A DNA stretch of 64,000 nucleotides from Fen-178 sp963722575 (lineage in GTDB: Bacteria > Acidobacteriota > Terriglobia > Bryobacterales > Bryobacteraceae), in NCBI GenBank assembly GCA_963722575.1, contig CAVRNR010000022.1, positions 124,001 to 188,000 of the forward strand, written 5' to 3'. Made by a program: the position numbers and the translations under genes. The notes under the pieces are model-generated. The model was given only the letters and a program-made list of their open reading frames with translations, ran no database searches and was not told the DNA's origin. Of the stretch, positions 38,163 to 46,737 are shown one piece after another. Within the stretch, counting starts at the first letter, position 1, and the number at the start of each line of letters is the position of its first letter.

Positions 38163-38486
38163 CTACGGATTCTCTTTCTCTTTGAGGAATCTCCTCAGAT
38201 TGATGCTGCGGATGGTGGCAGCGGCGGCATCAAAACGGCGGCGCATCTTGACCTTCTGGCGCACCTGCTCGACCAATTTGGCAGGGACGTTGAAGGTCTT
38301 CGGTTTGCCCTCGATGAGGACGGAAATCTGAAACTGGGAATGCAGGTTCTTGCCGTCGGCGCAATGGCAGTTGGGCCGGCCACAGGTGCGCTTGCGCTCG
38401 ACGAACGATCCCGGGAGCATCTCGCGGAGGGCACCGAGGCTGCGGATGAGCCGGCCGCGCGATTCGAGTTCAGGGTTGCTTGGCAT
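38163..38486 (-). CDS. IS accessory protein, Cys-rich DUF6788-like (copy C)
   Basis: Near-identical to the 107-residue protein at 18044-18367 with REMLPGSFVERKRTCGRPNC and an intact reading frame. It precedes the broken transposase by 2 nt. Confidence 0.75.
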   Translation of the reverse strand: MPSNPELESRGRLIRSLGALREMLPGSFVERKRTCGRPNCHCADGKNLHSQFQISVLIEGKPKTFNVPAKLVEQVRQKVKMRRRFDAAAATIRSINLRRFLKEKENP

Positions 38487-38654
38487 AGTCCTATCTGAAT
38501 CTAATAATAGTGTCAGAACAGGGGCAAGTCAAGCAGTATTTGAGATTTGCAAAAATGCCCCAAACGGGCATCGGTGGGGAAGGCGTTGTAGATTAACGGC
38601 CGACCGCCTTTGCCGCCCCGGGGTTTACGGAATCACTGCGCGGACCCGTCCCAC

Positions 38655-39065
38655 TCACAGGTGGTACAGCATCAGGTACACCACCACGCCGGTGACGCTT
38701 ACGTAGAGCCAGATGGGGAGAGTCCAGCGGGCGATGCGGCGGTGCTTGTCGTAGCGCGCGGATAAGCCGCGGCGGAGGGTGATGATCGCCAACACCGGGA
38801 CGGCGGCCGCTAAGAGCGTGTGGGTTCCGAGAATGCTCAGATAGAGCGTCTTGATGGCGCCGGTCTTCGGAAAACGCACCGAGCCCACTTGATAGTGATA
38901 GACCAGGTAACATACCAGGAACAAGCACGAGACCACGAACGCGGTCTGCATGACTTTGCGGTGCTGCTGGATGCGCCTGCGGCGAATCAGCGTGTAGCCC
39001 CACACCAATAACACGGCGGCGGTGGCGTTCAGCACGGCATTCACGGAGGGCAGGACCGGAGTCAT
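38655..39065 (-). CDS. DUF420 membrane protein
   Basis: A 136-residue protein with four membrane helices (VLNATAAVLLVWGYTLI; AFVVSCLFLVCYLVYHY; YLSILGTHTLLAAAVPVLAI; LPIWLYVSVTGVVVYLML) and conserved His residues (HRKVMQ, YHYQVG, GTHTLL). This is the DUF420 family, which accompanies cytochrome c oxidase and SCO1 genes and may help heme or copper handling. It overlaps the SCO1 stop by 4 nt (ATGA) as the last gene of a five-gene operon. Confidence 0.9.
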   Translation of the reverse strand: MTPVLPSVNAVLNATAAVLLVWGYTLIRRRRIQQHRKVMQTAFVVSCLFLVCYLVYHYQVGSVRFPKTGAIKTLYLSILGTHTLLAAAVPVLAIITLRRGLSARYDKHRRIARWTLPIWLYVSVTGVVVYLMLYHL

Positions 39066-39643
39066 GATTTTTCGCGCTCCAGTTGGCGGATATCGTGGAG
39101 CAGATGAGGCATAAAGCCGTCGTCGGAGCTGAGGTAGTAGCCGCGGATGCGCCGGGCGCCATCCACCAGCACGAAGCGCGTGCTGTGAATCAGGCTGCCA
39201 TCCACGCTGTTGAGCTTGAAAGCGTGGAGGCCAAGGTCGTTGAGGCGGCTTCGCTCGCCGGTGAGGAAGTGCCAGCGCGCGGGATTGGCGGTGAAGTGTT
39301 CGGCATACGCGGCGAGCACGGGCGGGGTGTCGTGCTCCGGATCGACCGTGAACGAGACCAGGCTCACATCGGGCGTCCCGGCGGTGGACAGTTGCAGGTG
39401 GTGCATCTGCGAGCTCATCATGGGGCACGGACCGGGGCAGGTGGTGTAGATGAAGTCAGCCACCCAGACGTGGCCGTCGAGAGATTGGCTGTCGAAGGGC
39501 TGGCCGGTTTGCGCGGTGAGTTGGAAGGGCGGGACCTGGCCCAGGATGGGGAGGGGCTTGGGGGCGGCGCAGGCGGCCAAAAGTACAGCCAGAGCTGCCA
39601 CCACCCCGGCCCCTGGCCCCCGGCCCCCGGCCCCCGTTCTCAT
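39062..39643 (-). CDS. SCO1/SenC family copper chaperone
   Basis: A 193-residue lipoprotein-like protein; the signal (VVAALAVLLAACAAPK) has a lipobox Cys near residue 25. The thioredoxin-fold copper site is TTCPGPCPMM and the distant His is in SLIHSTRFVLVD, so all three copper ligands of SCO proteins are present. It delivers copper to the CuA site of cytochrome oxidase. The 5' end of the coding region contains a heptamer repeat (39608-39635). ATGA overlaps link it to the permease and DUF420 genes. Confidence 0.92.
   Translation of the reverse strand: MRTGAGGRGPGAGVVAALAVLLAACAAPKPLPILGQVPPFQLTAQTGQPFDSQSLDGHVWVADFIYTTCPGPCPMMSSQMHHLQLSTAGTPDVSLVSFTVDPEHDTPPVLAAYAEHFTANPARWHFLTGERSRLNDLGLHAFKLNSVDGSLIHSTRFVLVDGARRIRGYYLSSDDGFMPHLLHDIRQLEREKS
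39608..39635. repeat. Heptanucleotide tandem repeat in the SCO1 start region
   Basis: Four units of GGCCCC(T/C) in a row, the last three perfect, covering codons 3-12 of the SCO1 gene. A 7-bp unit is not a multiple of three, so copy-number change would shift the frame. Confidence 0.85.
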
Positions 39644-40410
39644 GCCGCGCTGTGAGTGGCCTTTTGCGCGGCCATGATGACCGAGGCCAAGAAGAGTAAC
39701 AGGCCGAATGCAGCCGTGACCACCAGGCTCTCCACTGTGCCGGGGGCGGCGTTGGGGAGCCGGAGCGTGTGGTTCAGCAGCGCAATCGAGTAGGTCAGCG
39801 GGTTCACCCACATGATGGCTTTCACCCATCCATGCGCGGTGGACATCGGGAAGAGCGAGCCCGAGACCATCCACATCGGCACCAGCAGCAGGTTCATAAT
39901 CGCGTGGAAACCGGAGGTCGATTCCATTCTCCAGGCGATCACAAAACCCAGGCCGGTGAGCGTGAACGAAATCAAGAAAATGGCGGCGGCCACCGGGATC
40001 AGCTCCAGAAAATGGATGCTCACCCCGGCCAGCGGCGCGAATGCCAGAAAGATCAATCCTTGAACCCATGCCAGTGTCGCGGCGCCCAGGATCTTGCCCA
40101 ACACCATGCTGGAGCGGGGCGCGGGCGATACCAGCATGGAGAGCAGAAAACCTTCTCTACGATCTTCGATGATCGAGATGGTCGAAAAGATGGCGGAAAA
40201 CATCACGGTCAGAACCAGCGCACCGGAGTAGAAGCGCGCCAGGTCGTTGGAACCGTAGCCGATCAGCAGCCAGAAAACCAAGGGAGACGCCACCACACCC
40301 AGCACGCGGCTCTTCTGCCGCCAGAAGCGCACCAGCTCGCGCTGCCACAGGGTGGCGGCGGGCAGCCAGAAGTTACTCAATGGAAGCTCCCGTCTGATCC
40401 ACGAATACAT
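39640..40410 (-). CDS. ABC-2 type transporter permease
   Basis: A 256-residue membrane protein with six predicted helices (VVASPLVFWLLIGYG; LVLTVMFSAIFSTISI; VAAAIFLISFTLTGLGFVI; MNLLLVPMWMVSGSLFP and others), of the DrrB/NodJ ABC-2 group. SMLVSPAPRSSMVLGKIL is the usual cytoplasmic motif. The ATG at 40410 overlaps the ATPase gene by 38 nt; a TTG at 40380 (MSNFWLPAATLWQREL) with GGGAG upstream may be the real start. It pairs with the ATPase next door. Confidence 0.88.
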   Translation of the reverse strand: MYSWIRRELPLSNFWLPAATLWQRELVRFWRQKSRVLGVVASPLVFWLLIGYGSNDLARFYSGALVLTVMFSAIFSTISIIEDRREGFLLSMLVSPAPRSSMVLGKILGAATLAWVQGLIFLAFAPLAGVSIHFLELIPVAAAIFLISFTLTGLGFVIAWRMESTSGFHAIMNLLLVPMWMVSGSLFPMSTAHGWVKAIMWVNPLTYSIALLNHTLRLPNAAPGTVESLVVTAAFGLLLFLASVIMAAQKATHSAA

Positions 40411-41281
40411 CTTCGAGCGTGGGCTTGTGCAGGCCGACGGATTCTATAGCTCCCGGAAAAGCCTCCACCACTTCGGCGATGAAGCGGTGACCGTTGGCGA
40501 TCTCGACGCGCACCTCGCCATCCCTGACGACGGGGCGGACGCCGAAACGCCGCTCGATCTTCGCGGCCAGCAGCGCGGTATCGGCGGTCTGGAGCACGAC
40601 GACATCGCCGCCGATGCGCGCGCGCAGCTCGGCGGGCGTGCCCTCGGCAACCATATTTCCCTGGTGCAACAGCACCAAGCGGTCGCAGCGGCCGGCTTCC
40701 TCGAGAATGTGGGTGGTGAGCAAAATGGTGACGCCATCGCCCGAGCGCAGGCTCTCGATGTGGCGGGAAAGGTCGCGGCGCGCGGCGGGGTCGAGGCCGG
40801 TGGAGGCCTCGTCCATCAGCAGCACTTGCGGTTCGTGTAGCAGCGCCTTGGCGATTTCCACGCGGCGGCGCAGGCCGCCGGAGAGCGTCTCGACCAGGTC
40901 GCGGCGGCGGTCCGCCAGACCCAGACGTTCCATGGCGCGCTCCCTGCGCTCATTGAGCGCCACGCCGCGCAGTCCGTGCAGATGGCCCTGGGCGCGCAGA
41001 TTCTCTTCCACTGTTAAGGCTTTATCGAGGCTCTGCGTCTGGAAGACCACGCCCACCTGGCGGCGCACCTCGGCGGAATCGCGCACCACGTCGTGCCCGG
41101 CAATCAAGGCGCGGCCCGAGGTGGGGACCATCATGGTGGAGAGAATGCGGAAAAGCGTGGATTTGCCGCCGCCATTCGGCCCCAGCACGCCGAAGATTTC
41201 GCCCTTGCGCACTTCGAAACTGACGTTCGAAAGCGCGGTGCGGTCGCCGTAGCGATGGGTCAGATTCTGAACTTGGATCAC
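40373..41281 (-). CDS. ABC transporter ATP-binding protein
   Basis: A 302-residue ATPase. Walker A is GPNGGGKST (with Gly where Ala or Ser is usual), the signature LSGGLRRRVEIAKAL, Walker B VLLMDEASTGLDP, and the switch His lies in LLTTHILEEA. A DrrA-like C-terminal domain follows. It works with the permease at 39640-40410. The place between cyoE and SCO1 suggests a role in oxidase or heme/copper assembly. ATGA overlap with cyoE. Confidence 0.92.
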   Translation of the reverse strand: MIQVQNLTHRYGDRTALSNVSFEVRKGEIFGVLGPNGGGKSTLFRILSTMMVPTSGRALIAGHDVVRDSAEVRRQVGVVFQTQSLDKALTVEENLRAQGHLHGLRGVALNERRERAMERLGLADRRRDLVETLSGGLRRRVEIAKALLHEPQVLLMDEASTGLDPAARRDLSRHIESLRSGDGVTILLTTHILEEAGRCDRLVLLHQGNMVAEGTPAELRARIGGDVVVLQTADTALLAAKIERRFGVRPVVRDGEVRVEIANGHRFIAEVVEAFPGAIESVGLHKPTLEDVFVDQTGASIE

Positions 41282-42156
41282 AGACCGGGCCTATCTACGA
41301 GCATAAGCCCGTAAATGAGCGGAAGGTAAACGACGGAGGTCAACAGAACACCGCGCGCGCGGCTGAGAGTGCGCTCCAGCGTTACCCGCACGCCCGAATA
41401 CAGGTAACACAAGCCGAGCAACAACGCTCCTACCACATAGATGCGCCCCGACATCCCCAGGATGCCCGGAAGCAGGCTCACGGGGATGAGAACCATCCCA
41501 TAGAGCAGGATCTGCCGGGCCGTGGAGCGGCAGTCCGGCTCGACCACCGGCAACATGCGTATGCCGGCGCGCGCGTAGTCTTCCTTGTACATCCAGGCGA
41601 TGGAATAGAAATGCGGGAACTGCCACAGGAACAGGATCGCGAAGAGCACCGCCGATTGGGGCGTGAGGGTTCCCGCCGCGGCGGCATAGCCGATCACCGG
41701 CGGCATGGCCCCAGGGATGGCGCCGATAGTGGTGGACCACCAGGTACGCTGCTTCAAAGGCGTGTAGATGAGCAGATAACTGGTGAGGGTGAATGCGCCG
41801 ATCGACGCCGGCAGCAGGTTCACGCCCAGCCACAATTCCAGAAACCCGGCCACCGAGAGCGCCGCTCCAAAGGCCAGCGCGCGCGGCGCCAGCAGCCTCC
41901 CGGAGGGCAGGGGCCGGTGCGCCGTGCGCCGCATTTTGCTATCGGCCACACGCTCGTACCACTGGTTGAGCGCCGCGGTGCCGGAGGCCAGCAGGCCCGT
42001 CCCGACGATGGTATGGAGCAGCGGGAGCAAATGGACGCTCTGGAGGAAAGCCCACCAGTTGGCCGCGCGGGGTAGTCCGAAGAAATAGCCGATCCCGGTG
42101 CTCATGAGGATCAGCCAGGTGATCCGCGGCTTGGTCAGTTCGATGTAATGGCGCAT
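41278..42156 (-). CDS. cyoE: Protoheme IX farnesyltransferase (heme O synthase)
   Basis: UbiA-type prenyltransferase of 292 residues making heme O from heme B for cytochrome oxidase. The N-terminus YIELTKPRITWLILMSTGIG is diagnostic. The prenyl-diphosphate site is visible as NQWYERVADSKMRRTAHRPL. KQRTWWSTTIGAIPGAMPPV and WQFPHFYSIAWMYKEDYA are typical CyoE/CtaB loops. It is the first gene of the minus-strand operon; the ATG lies 54 nt from the divergent gene at 42211. Confidence 0.95.
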   Translation of the reverse strand: MRHYIELTKPRITWLILMSTGIGYFFGLPRAANWWAFLQSVHLLPLLHTIVGTGLLASGTAALNQWYERVADSKMRRTAHRPLPSGRLLAPRALAFGAALSVAGFLELWLGVNLLPASIGAFTLTSYLLIYTPLKQRTWWSTTIGAIPGAMPPVIGYAAAAGTLTPQSAVLFAILFLWQFPHFYSIAWMYKEDYARAGIRMLPVVEPDCRSTARQILLYGMVLIPVSLLPGILGMSGRIYVVGALLLGLCYLYSGVRVTLERTLSRARGVLLTSVVYLPLIYGLMLVDRPGL

Positions 42157-42210
42157 GCCCTAATTAAGAGATGCAACCCAAGCGGGGCCGGACGCGGCGT
42201 AAAATGAGCA

Positions 42211-43824
42211 TTGCGCGATCTTTTCCTACGGGTGCGGCTCCGTCACGCCATTCTGTTGTTCGGCATCGTGAATGCCTCCCTCTATAGCGCGCTTCTACCG
42301 CTGTGGGAAGGATTCGACGAGGCCTTCCATTATGGGTACGTCGAGACCCTGTGGCAAACGAAGGGATTGCCGGTGCTCGGCCGCACGCTGGTTCCCGACG
42401 ATGTGTCCAGGTCGTTCCGGCTTGCTCCAGCAAGTTATATCGTTCATAGGCAGATTCCCGAGGCGACCACCTACGATGCCTGGTTCTCATTGCCGCAGGC
42501 AGAAAAGGAGCACCGGCGGAGTGAACTGGATCTACTTCGCCCTGAAGCGGGCAGCGGTCCCCGGCCAAACTACGAGGCGCATCATCCACCCCTGGCGTAT
42601 ATCTTTCTCGCGCTCCTGGACTGGCCGATGTCGAAGGCCCCAATCACGGTTCGTGTGCTGGTGCTCCGTCTCTTCGCCGCGGTGTTCTCTACCGTTCTCC
42701 TCTATTTCGGCGCGAGAGCGCTATGTCGAACGCTGGAGATGCCGGAGCGGGTGGCAAACGCGGCTTTGTTCACAATCTTCTGTTCCGAAATGCTGTACGC
42801 CACAATCGCGCACGTGGCAAATGACTGGCTGGCTGTCGGGCTTAGCGCCCTATTCCTGGCCGCTCTTGCGGAGTTTGGCGGAAAACCCGATCGTCGATCC
42901 GCGTTGAGGACTGCGTTATGGCTGGCGGCTGGACTCCTGACAAAAGCCTACTTCCTGGTGTTTGCCCTTTTGGCTGTTGCAGCCGCCGCAATACCGATCT
43001 GGCGCCGCCGCACGCAGGTGAAGACGGTTCTTGCCGGAACCTTGCTGGTTCTCATCCTGGCTGGTCCGTGGTACACGCGAAACCTGGTTCTCTACGGCAA
43101 CCTGGGCGGCACCCACGAAGCTTTCGACGGCATCGGAATCAGGCAGGCGCTGGCGGCGGCGCCGCGAATCGATTGGGTGGCTACCACCGGCTTTCTTGCG
43201 CGAAGTTCGCTCTGGACCGGGAACAACTCTTTCACCAGCTTCTCGCGGAGCACGCTGAATATCGTGCTCGCGCTTCTGCTCGCCGCCGTGGTGGCGTGGG
43301 GCTTTCACACGCGCGTAATCCGGCCCGCGGAACGAATTGTGTTCGCCGGCATCGTTCTGTTCTCTGTAGCCGTCGCCTACGGCACATGCGCCAGCTTCGC
43401 CGACAGGAACGGCGGTGTCGCGGGCGCGAGCCCTTGGTACACGCAGGTGCTGCTGGCTCCGGTGATGGCGCTCGCGTACCTTGGCATGTCGCGCTGGAAA
43501 GGGTTCGGACGGGTTCTCGCTGCCTGTACTACGGCGATCTGGACCTGGGTCCTGATGGTCACCTGGACGGTCAAGCTGTTCCCGATGTATTCGGGCGGGG
43601 GAGCGGCTCCGATGCGCATACATGATGTCTGGAACTGGTACGTGCATGGCGCCGCGGCGCACACCCGCGATCTCTCCTTGCTGGCGCTCGGATCCGCTCG
43701 TTGGCTCTACGCCGGGCTATTTGTTTCCCTGACACTGGGTGCTTTGCTGAGCGCGGCCATCATTCGGGACCTCGTCTCACGGCCGAAATCCGCAAGATCT
43801 ACGGTGAAAATACGCTGCGATTGA
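42211..43824 (+). CDS. GT-C type membrane glycosyltransferase or DUF2142-like protein
   Basis: A 537-residue polytopic protein with about ten membrane helices (LLYFGARALCRTLEM; ALRTALWLAAGLLTKAYFLV; VLAGTLLVLILAGPWYTRNL). An early acidic motif WEGFDEAFHYGYV suits the GT-C loop with a catalytic Asp/Glu. GPWYTRNLVLYGN is common in ArnT/PMT-like and DUF2142 proteins. The start is TTG; TAAAAT ends 5 nt before it, fitting a leaderless transcript. Donor and acceptor unknown. Confidence 0.75.
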   Translation: MRDLFLRVRLRHAILLFGIVNASLYSALLPLWEGFDEAFHYGYVETLWQTKGLPVLGRTLVPDDVSRSFRLAPASYIVHRQIPEATTYDAWFSLPQAEKEHRRSELDLLRPEAGSGPRPNYEAHHPPLAYIFLALLDWPMSKAPITVRVLVLRLFAAVFSTVLLYFGARALCRTLEMPERVANAALFTIFCSEMLYATIAHVANDWLAVGLSALFLAALAEFGGKPDRRSALRTALWLAAGLLTKAYFLVFALLAVAAAAIPIWRRRTQVKTVLAGTLLVLILAGPWYTRNLVLYGNLGGTHEAFDGIGIRQALAAAPRIDWVATTGFLARSSLWTGNNSFTSFSRSTLNIVLALLLAAVVAWGFHTRVIRPAERIVFAGIVLFSVAVAYGTCASFADRNGGVAGASPWYTQVLLAPVMALAYLGMSRWKGFGRVLAACTTAIWTWVLMVTWTVKLFPMYSGGGAAPMRIHDVWNWYVHGAAAHTRDLSLLALGSARWLYAGLFVSLTLGALLSAAIIRDLVSRPKSARSTVKIRCD

Positions 43825-43924
43825 TGGCCGAGGTGGAGCGCGTGGCCCGCTCCATGCGGTAGTGCTAGTACCAAGCGCTGGATGCACGCTTTCCATCGGC
43901 GCCGCATGCGCGTACAATGAAAGT

Positions 43925-44176
43925 ATGGCTCGAGGTTGGGAAAGTAAGTCGATCGAGGCGCAGATCGACGTGGCCGAATCCCTTCGAAGCGCCGATCCGG
44001 AAAACATACCCGATCCTGAAACGCTAAAATTGATCCGTAAAAAGGAAACCATCCTTCTCTCCCGAATCAGAGTGGTCCGGGATCTGAAGTCCGTTCAGAA
44101 TCCGCGCTACAAGGCCCAGTTGAACAAGGCCCTGCACGATTTGGACGCGCAACTGGCGACTATCGCCGGCGGCTAG
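43925..44176 (+). CDS. Small conserved-looking acidobacterial protein
   Basis: An 83-residue charged protein (MARGWESKSIEAQIDVAES) predicted all-helical: two helices joined by DPENIPDPETLKLI and a basic ERI-like stretch. TACAAT ends 6 nt before the ATG and no ribosome site is visible. I believe similar small proteins occur across Acidobacteriota, but have no function for them. About 270 nt after it hold no clear gene. Confidence 0.65.
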   Translation: MARGWESKSIEAQIDVAESLRSADPENIPDPETLKLIRKKETILLSRIRVVRDLKSVQNPRYKAQLNKALHDLDAQLATIAGG

Positions 44177-44447
44177 CGAAGCCGAGCGGGATACACATAC
44201 CTCAGTGGCAGGCCGCGGCTCCGAGGCCCGCACCCGTATGGGGTTTCATCAAATCGCGGCACAACTCCGTCTGCCGGCGGGCGTCCCGCAACCGGGGCCA
44301 CACCTGGCCGAGGAAGAAGGCGATCACCATGAGGTTGGGGACCGCACGAACAACAGCGGGCACGGCTCCGGCGCTTGCGGCGCAAGACGAAAGCGGGCGA
44401 TCGCGGCAGATCCCTCACAGTCCCATTATTAGGGAGCGGTTCTTCCC

Positions 44448-45338
44448 CTAGTGCTGCTGCGCCGGGGTGGCAGTGGTGCGGCCGGGCCGCTTGCCGGCAT
44501 CCGACACCGTGTAATCGGCGGGCGGCTCAAACAGGGAACTCGGCGGCTCGACGCGGCTGATGTTGGCCAGTCTGGTTACGGTCTCGCCCGTACGCGGGTC
44601 GGTGCGCTTGGAGAGCACGACCATTTGCAGATCGGGCGAGTACCAGCGTTCCGTGACGATCTGGATGGGCTGTTCGTTGCCCCATTGGCCGGCCGCGATG
44701 GTCATCGTGGTCCGGGTGCCGTCAGCCGGCACACCCTCGATGATCTGGCGTCCCAACGATTGGGGCGTGAGGGTTCCCGCCGCGGCGGCCCCGCCACGGC
44801 CCCAGCGGCCCGCAATGGCCGGGCTCCCGTTGGCCGACTGCTGGCGCAGACGCGCCATCGGCTGACTGGAACTCTGCGCCTGGCCGCCTCTGCCCGGCCG
44901 AGCCCAGGCGGACTTCGTCGCCGTCCGGTTCTGGGGATTCAGAGCGTAATTGAAGCCCGCCACGGGATCGTTGATGAATACCACCTGTGGCAAATTCGAG
45001 GTGGGAGCCAGGCTCCTCAGCGCATTGAGCGATTGCTCGCGCCGCGTGCGGCCTTCGCTGTCGCGGTAGACCTTGGCGGTGCTGGACTGGCGGATGTGAT
45101 TGCCGTCGGCCAGAGTCTGGGTAGTCTCGGTCACAATATCGGCCGAGTACGGCGCGTTTTTCACCACGCGGCCCGGCATTCCCGCCTCGGCCCCCAGGAA
45201 TCGCGCGCCACCCGGCGCGGCAGTCCCGGCCGCGGGTCCAAAGCGCCCGCGCCCGCGGCCCGGTCCCGGATTCTGGGCACTCGCAGCCACGGCCAGGACC
45301 AGAAGGCCGGCGATCGTCAGAGTCGTTCGTGTCAACAT
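44448..45338 (-). CDS. Secreted hypothetical protein, third gene of the sigma/anti-sigma operon
   Basis: A 296-residue protein with signal peptide MLTRTTLTIAGLLVLAVAAS. A Gly/Arg-rich segment (GPGRGRGRFGP) follows. The rest has TQTLADGNHIRQSSTAKVYR DSEGRTRREQ-type repeats (split here), IVTERWYSPDLQMVVLSKRT and DPRTGETVTRLANISRVEP, features of an acidobacterial secreted family. It lies 16 nt after the anti-sigma gene, so it may be part of the same stress response. Function unknown. Confidence 0.75.
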   Translation of the reverse strand: MLTRTTLTIAGLLVLAVAASAQNPGPGRGRGRFGPAAGTAAPGGARFLGAEAGMPGRVVKNAPYSADIVTETTQTLADGNHIRQSSTAKVYRDSEGRTRREQSLNALRSLAPTSNLPQVVFINDPVAGFNYALNPQNRTATKSAWARPGRGGQAQSSSQPMARLRQQSANGSPAIAGRWGRGGAAAAGTLTPQSLGRQIIEGVPADGTRTTMTIAAGQWGNEQPIQIVTERWYSPDLQMVVLSKRTDPRTGETVTRLANISRVEPPSSLFEPPADYTVSDAGKRPGRTTATPAQQH

Positions 45339-45354
45339 GTTTTCACTCCTTACA

Positions 45355-45981
45355 TTACTCCAAAAAGCGCACCGCGCGCGCCAGGCCATCGGCGCCCAGC
45401 ACCACTTCCGCTTCCACGGGTTCCGAGGCGCGGTCCTCGCTCACTGCATATCCCAGCGCGATCATGGCAGATCGCGGCACCTCCACGCGTACCAGGTCCA
45501 GAGCTTCGTTCGGCTCGATGCGCGCCGCGTTGGGCATAGGGATGAAATCGTCGTCCGCACCGGAGAAATCGCCGAGCATTTCGAGATCCGCCGGCGGCTC
45601 TACCGCGGCGAGTTCGACACGGTTCGAAGTGGTTCTGTGGGCCGGCACCACGTGGCGGTCGCGCGTCAGGAACGTCGCCAGCGCAACCACCGCGACGGCG
45701 GCCGTCGCCCAAGCCGCCACCGGCACCCACCAGCGGGTGGCCGGACGCAGCACCGCCAGTCCGGCCTGGCCGAGGAACGCCGCGGTCAGCCTGGATTCCA
45801 CGCGCGCGGGCGCTTCCACCGACCGCCAATCTGCGGCCAACCTGCGCAGGCCCGACGCCAAAGTTCGCTGGCGATTCAGCAGCGCGGCGCACTTGGCGCA
45901 CTCCCGCAGATGCTCGAAATGGCCATCGTCGGCCTCGTGCGCAAGCTCCGGCATGGTATTCCAAAATTCCTGGCAGTTCAT
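45355..45981 (-). CDS. Anti-sigma factor with zinc-finger (zf-HC2) domain
   Basis: A 208-residue membrane protein. The N-terminal HFEHLRECAKCAAL shows the His-x3-Cys-x2-Cys zinc anti-sigma motif, with MNCQEFWNTM at the start. One membrane helix (VPVAAWATAAVAVVALATFL) lies at about residues 86-105, and the C-terminal half should be periplasmic. It overlaps the sigma-factor gene by 4 nt and should hold that factor inactive until a signal arrives. Confidence 0.88.
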   Translation of the reverse strand: MNCQEFWNTMPELAHEADDGHFEHLRECAKCAALLNRQRTLASGLRRLAADWRSVEAPARVESRLTAAFLGQAGLAVLRPATRWWVPVAAWATAAVAVVALATFLTRDRHVVPAHRTTSNRVELAAVEPPADLEMLGDFSGADDDFIPMPNAARIEPNEALDLVRVEVPRSAMIALGYAVSEDRASEPVEAEVVLGADGLARAVRFLE

Positions 45982-46607
45982 ATCAGACACCTTATCGGTT
46001 TCAACGCGATGGCACGGGGGCGATGATGCCATCGCTGGCTCAGTTTTTCAAGCAGCAGGGCGCGCGCCCGATGCAACCGGGACCGCACCGTGCCGATGGG
46101 GCAGCCGAGCACGATGGCGGCCTCCCCGTAATCCACTTCCTCCAGATCGCACAGGACCACCACTTCGCGGTACCGCCGGGGCAAAGCCAGCACCGAGCGG
46201 CGCAAGACCTCGATGCCCTCTCTGTCGATGAGGTCGGCCAGCGGGTCGTCGTCGACCATCAACTCCGGCAGCGCGGAGCTGTCCACATCCGTCTCCAGAG
46301 CCACGTCCGGGCGGCCGCGCTCCACCTGCCGCAACACCAGCTTGCGGGCAATTCCGAAGAGGTAGCCGGAAAGCGTCCCGCGCTGCGGATCGAATCCACA
46401 TTCCTCGCGAATCAGCGCGAGAAAAACTTCCTGGACAACGTCCTCGGCCATCGTCGCCGAACCGCTCATATGCAACGCGAACCGGTAGATGGCGGCCTGG
46501 CGCCTGCGGTAGAGCGCCACAAAAGCCTGCTCGTCGCCGCTGCGCATGCGCATCAGCAGCTCATCGTCCGTCTCCGGAAGATTCGGCGTCATTGGCTTCT
46601 CAAGCAT
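45978..46607 (-). CDS. ECF-type RNA polymerase sigma factor
   Basis: A 209-residue sigma-70 family protein. Region 2 is visible as FVALYRRRQAAIYRFALHM and AEDVVQEVFLALI; region 4 as LPRRYREVVVLCDLEEVDYG with GCPIGTVRSRLHRARALL. The length and the downstream anti-sigma gene are typical of an ECF pair. It probably drives its own operon. The ATG at 46607 was chosen as the first in-frame start; a second Met lies five codons in. Confidence 0.92.
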   Translation of the reverse strand: MLEKPMTPNLPETDDELLMRMRSGDEQAFVALYRRRQAAIYRFALHMSGSATMAEDVVQEVFLALIREECGFDPQRGTLSGYLFGIARKLVLRQVERGRPDVALETDVDSSALPELMVDDDPLADLIDREGIEVLRRSVLALPRRYREVVVLCDLEEVDYGEAAIVLGCPIGTVRSRLHRARALLLEKLSQRWHHRPRAIALKPIRCLI

Positions 46608-46700
46608 GATTCACCCGGCGTGAGGGAAAAGTTCCACAATTCGCGGGCCGGCTGGCTCCAGACCGCCCTCTGTCCAGCGTAACATCTGTTATTTTGGTAC

Positions 46701-46729
46701 TTTACGCCAGGCAGATAGTAGCCTATGAT
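46701..46729 (+). promoter_or_regulatory. Candidate promoter of the PAS-LuxR gene
   Basis: TTTACG (46701-46706), 17-nt spacer, TATGAT (46724-46729). The -10 ends 8 nt before the ATG, so transcription would begin at or next to the start codon. No ribosome site is seen, so a leaderless mRNA is likely. Confidence 0.4.
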
Positions 46730-46737
46730 CGTGGACT

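Larger units (their letters stand above)
36675..38638 (-). mobile_element. Two-gene insertion sequence, copy C (inactivated)
   Basis: Inverted second copy of the element at 17891-19856. Ends are CAGCGATTCCGTAAACC (left) and GGTTTACGGAATCACTG (right). The core from the transposase stop to about 38567 is nearly identical to copy B, but both outer segments differ strongly from it. The transposase has a premature stop. No target duplication recognised. Confidence 0.75.

Noticed and set aside
44173..44447. Short frames on both strands between 44173 and 44447
   Set aside because: Arg/Pro/Gly-rich products without ribosome sites or family likeness.
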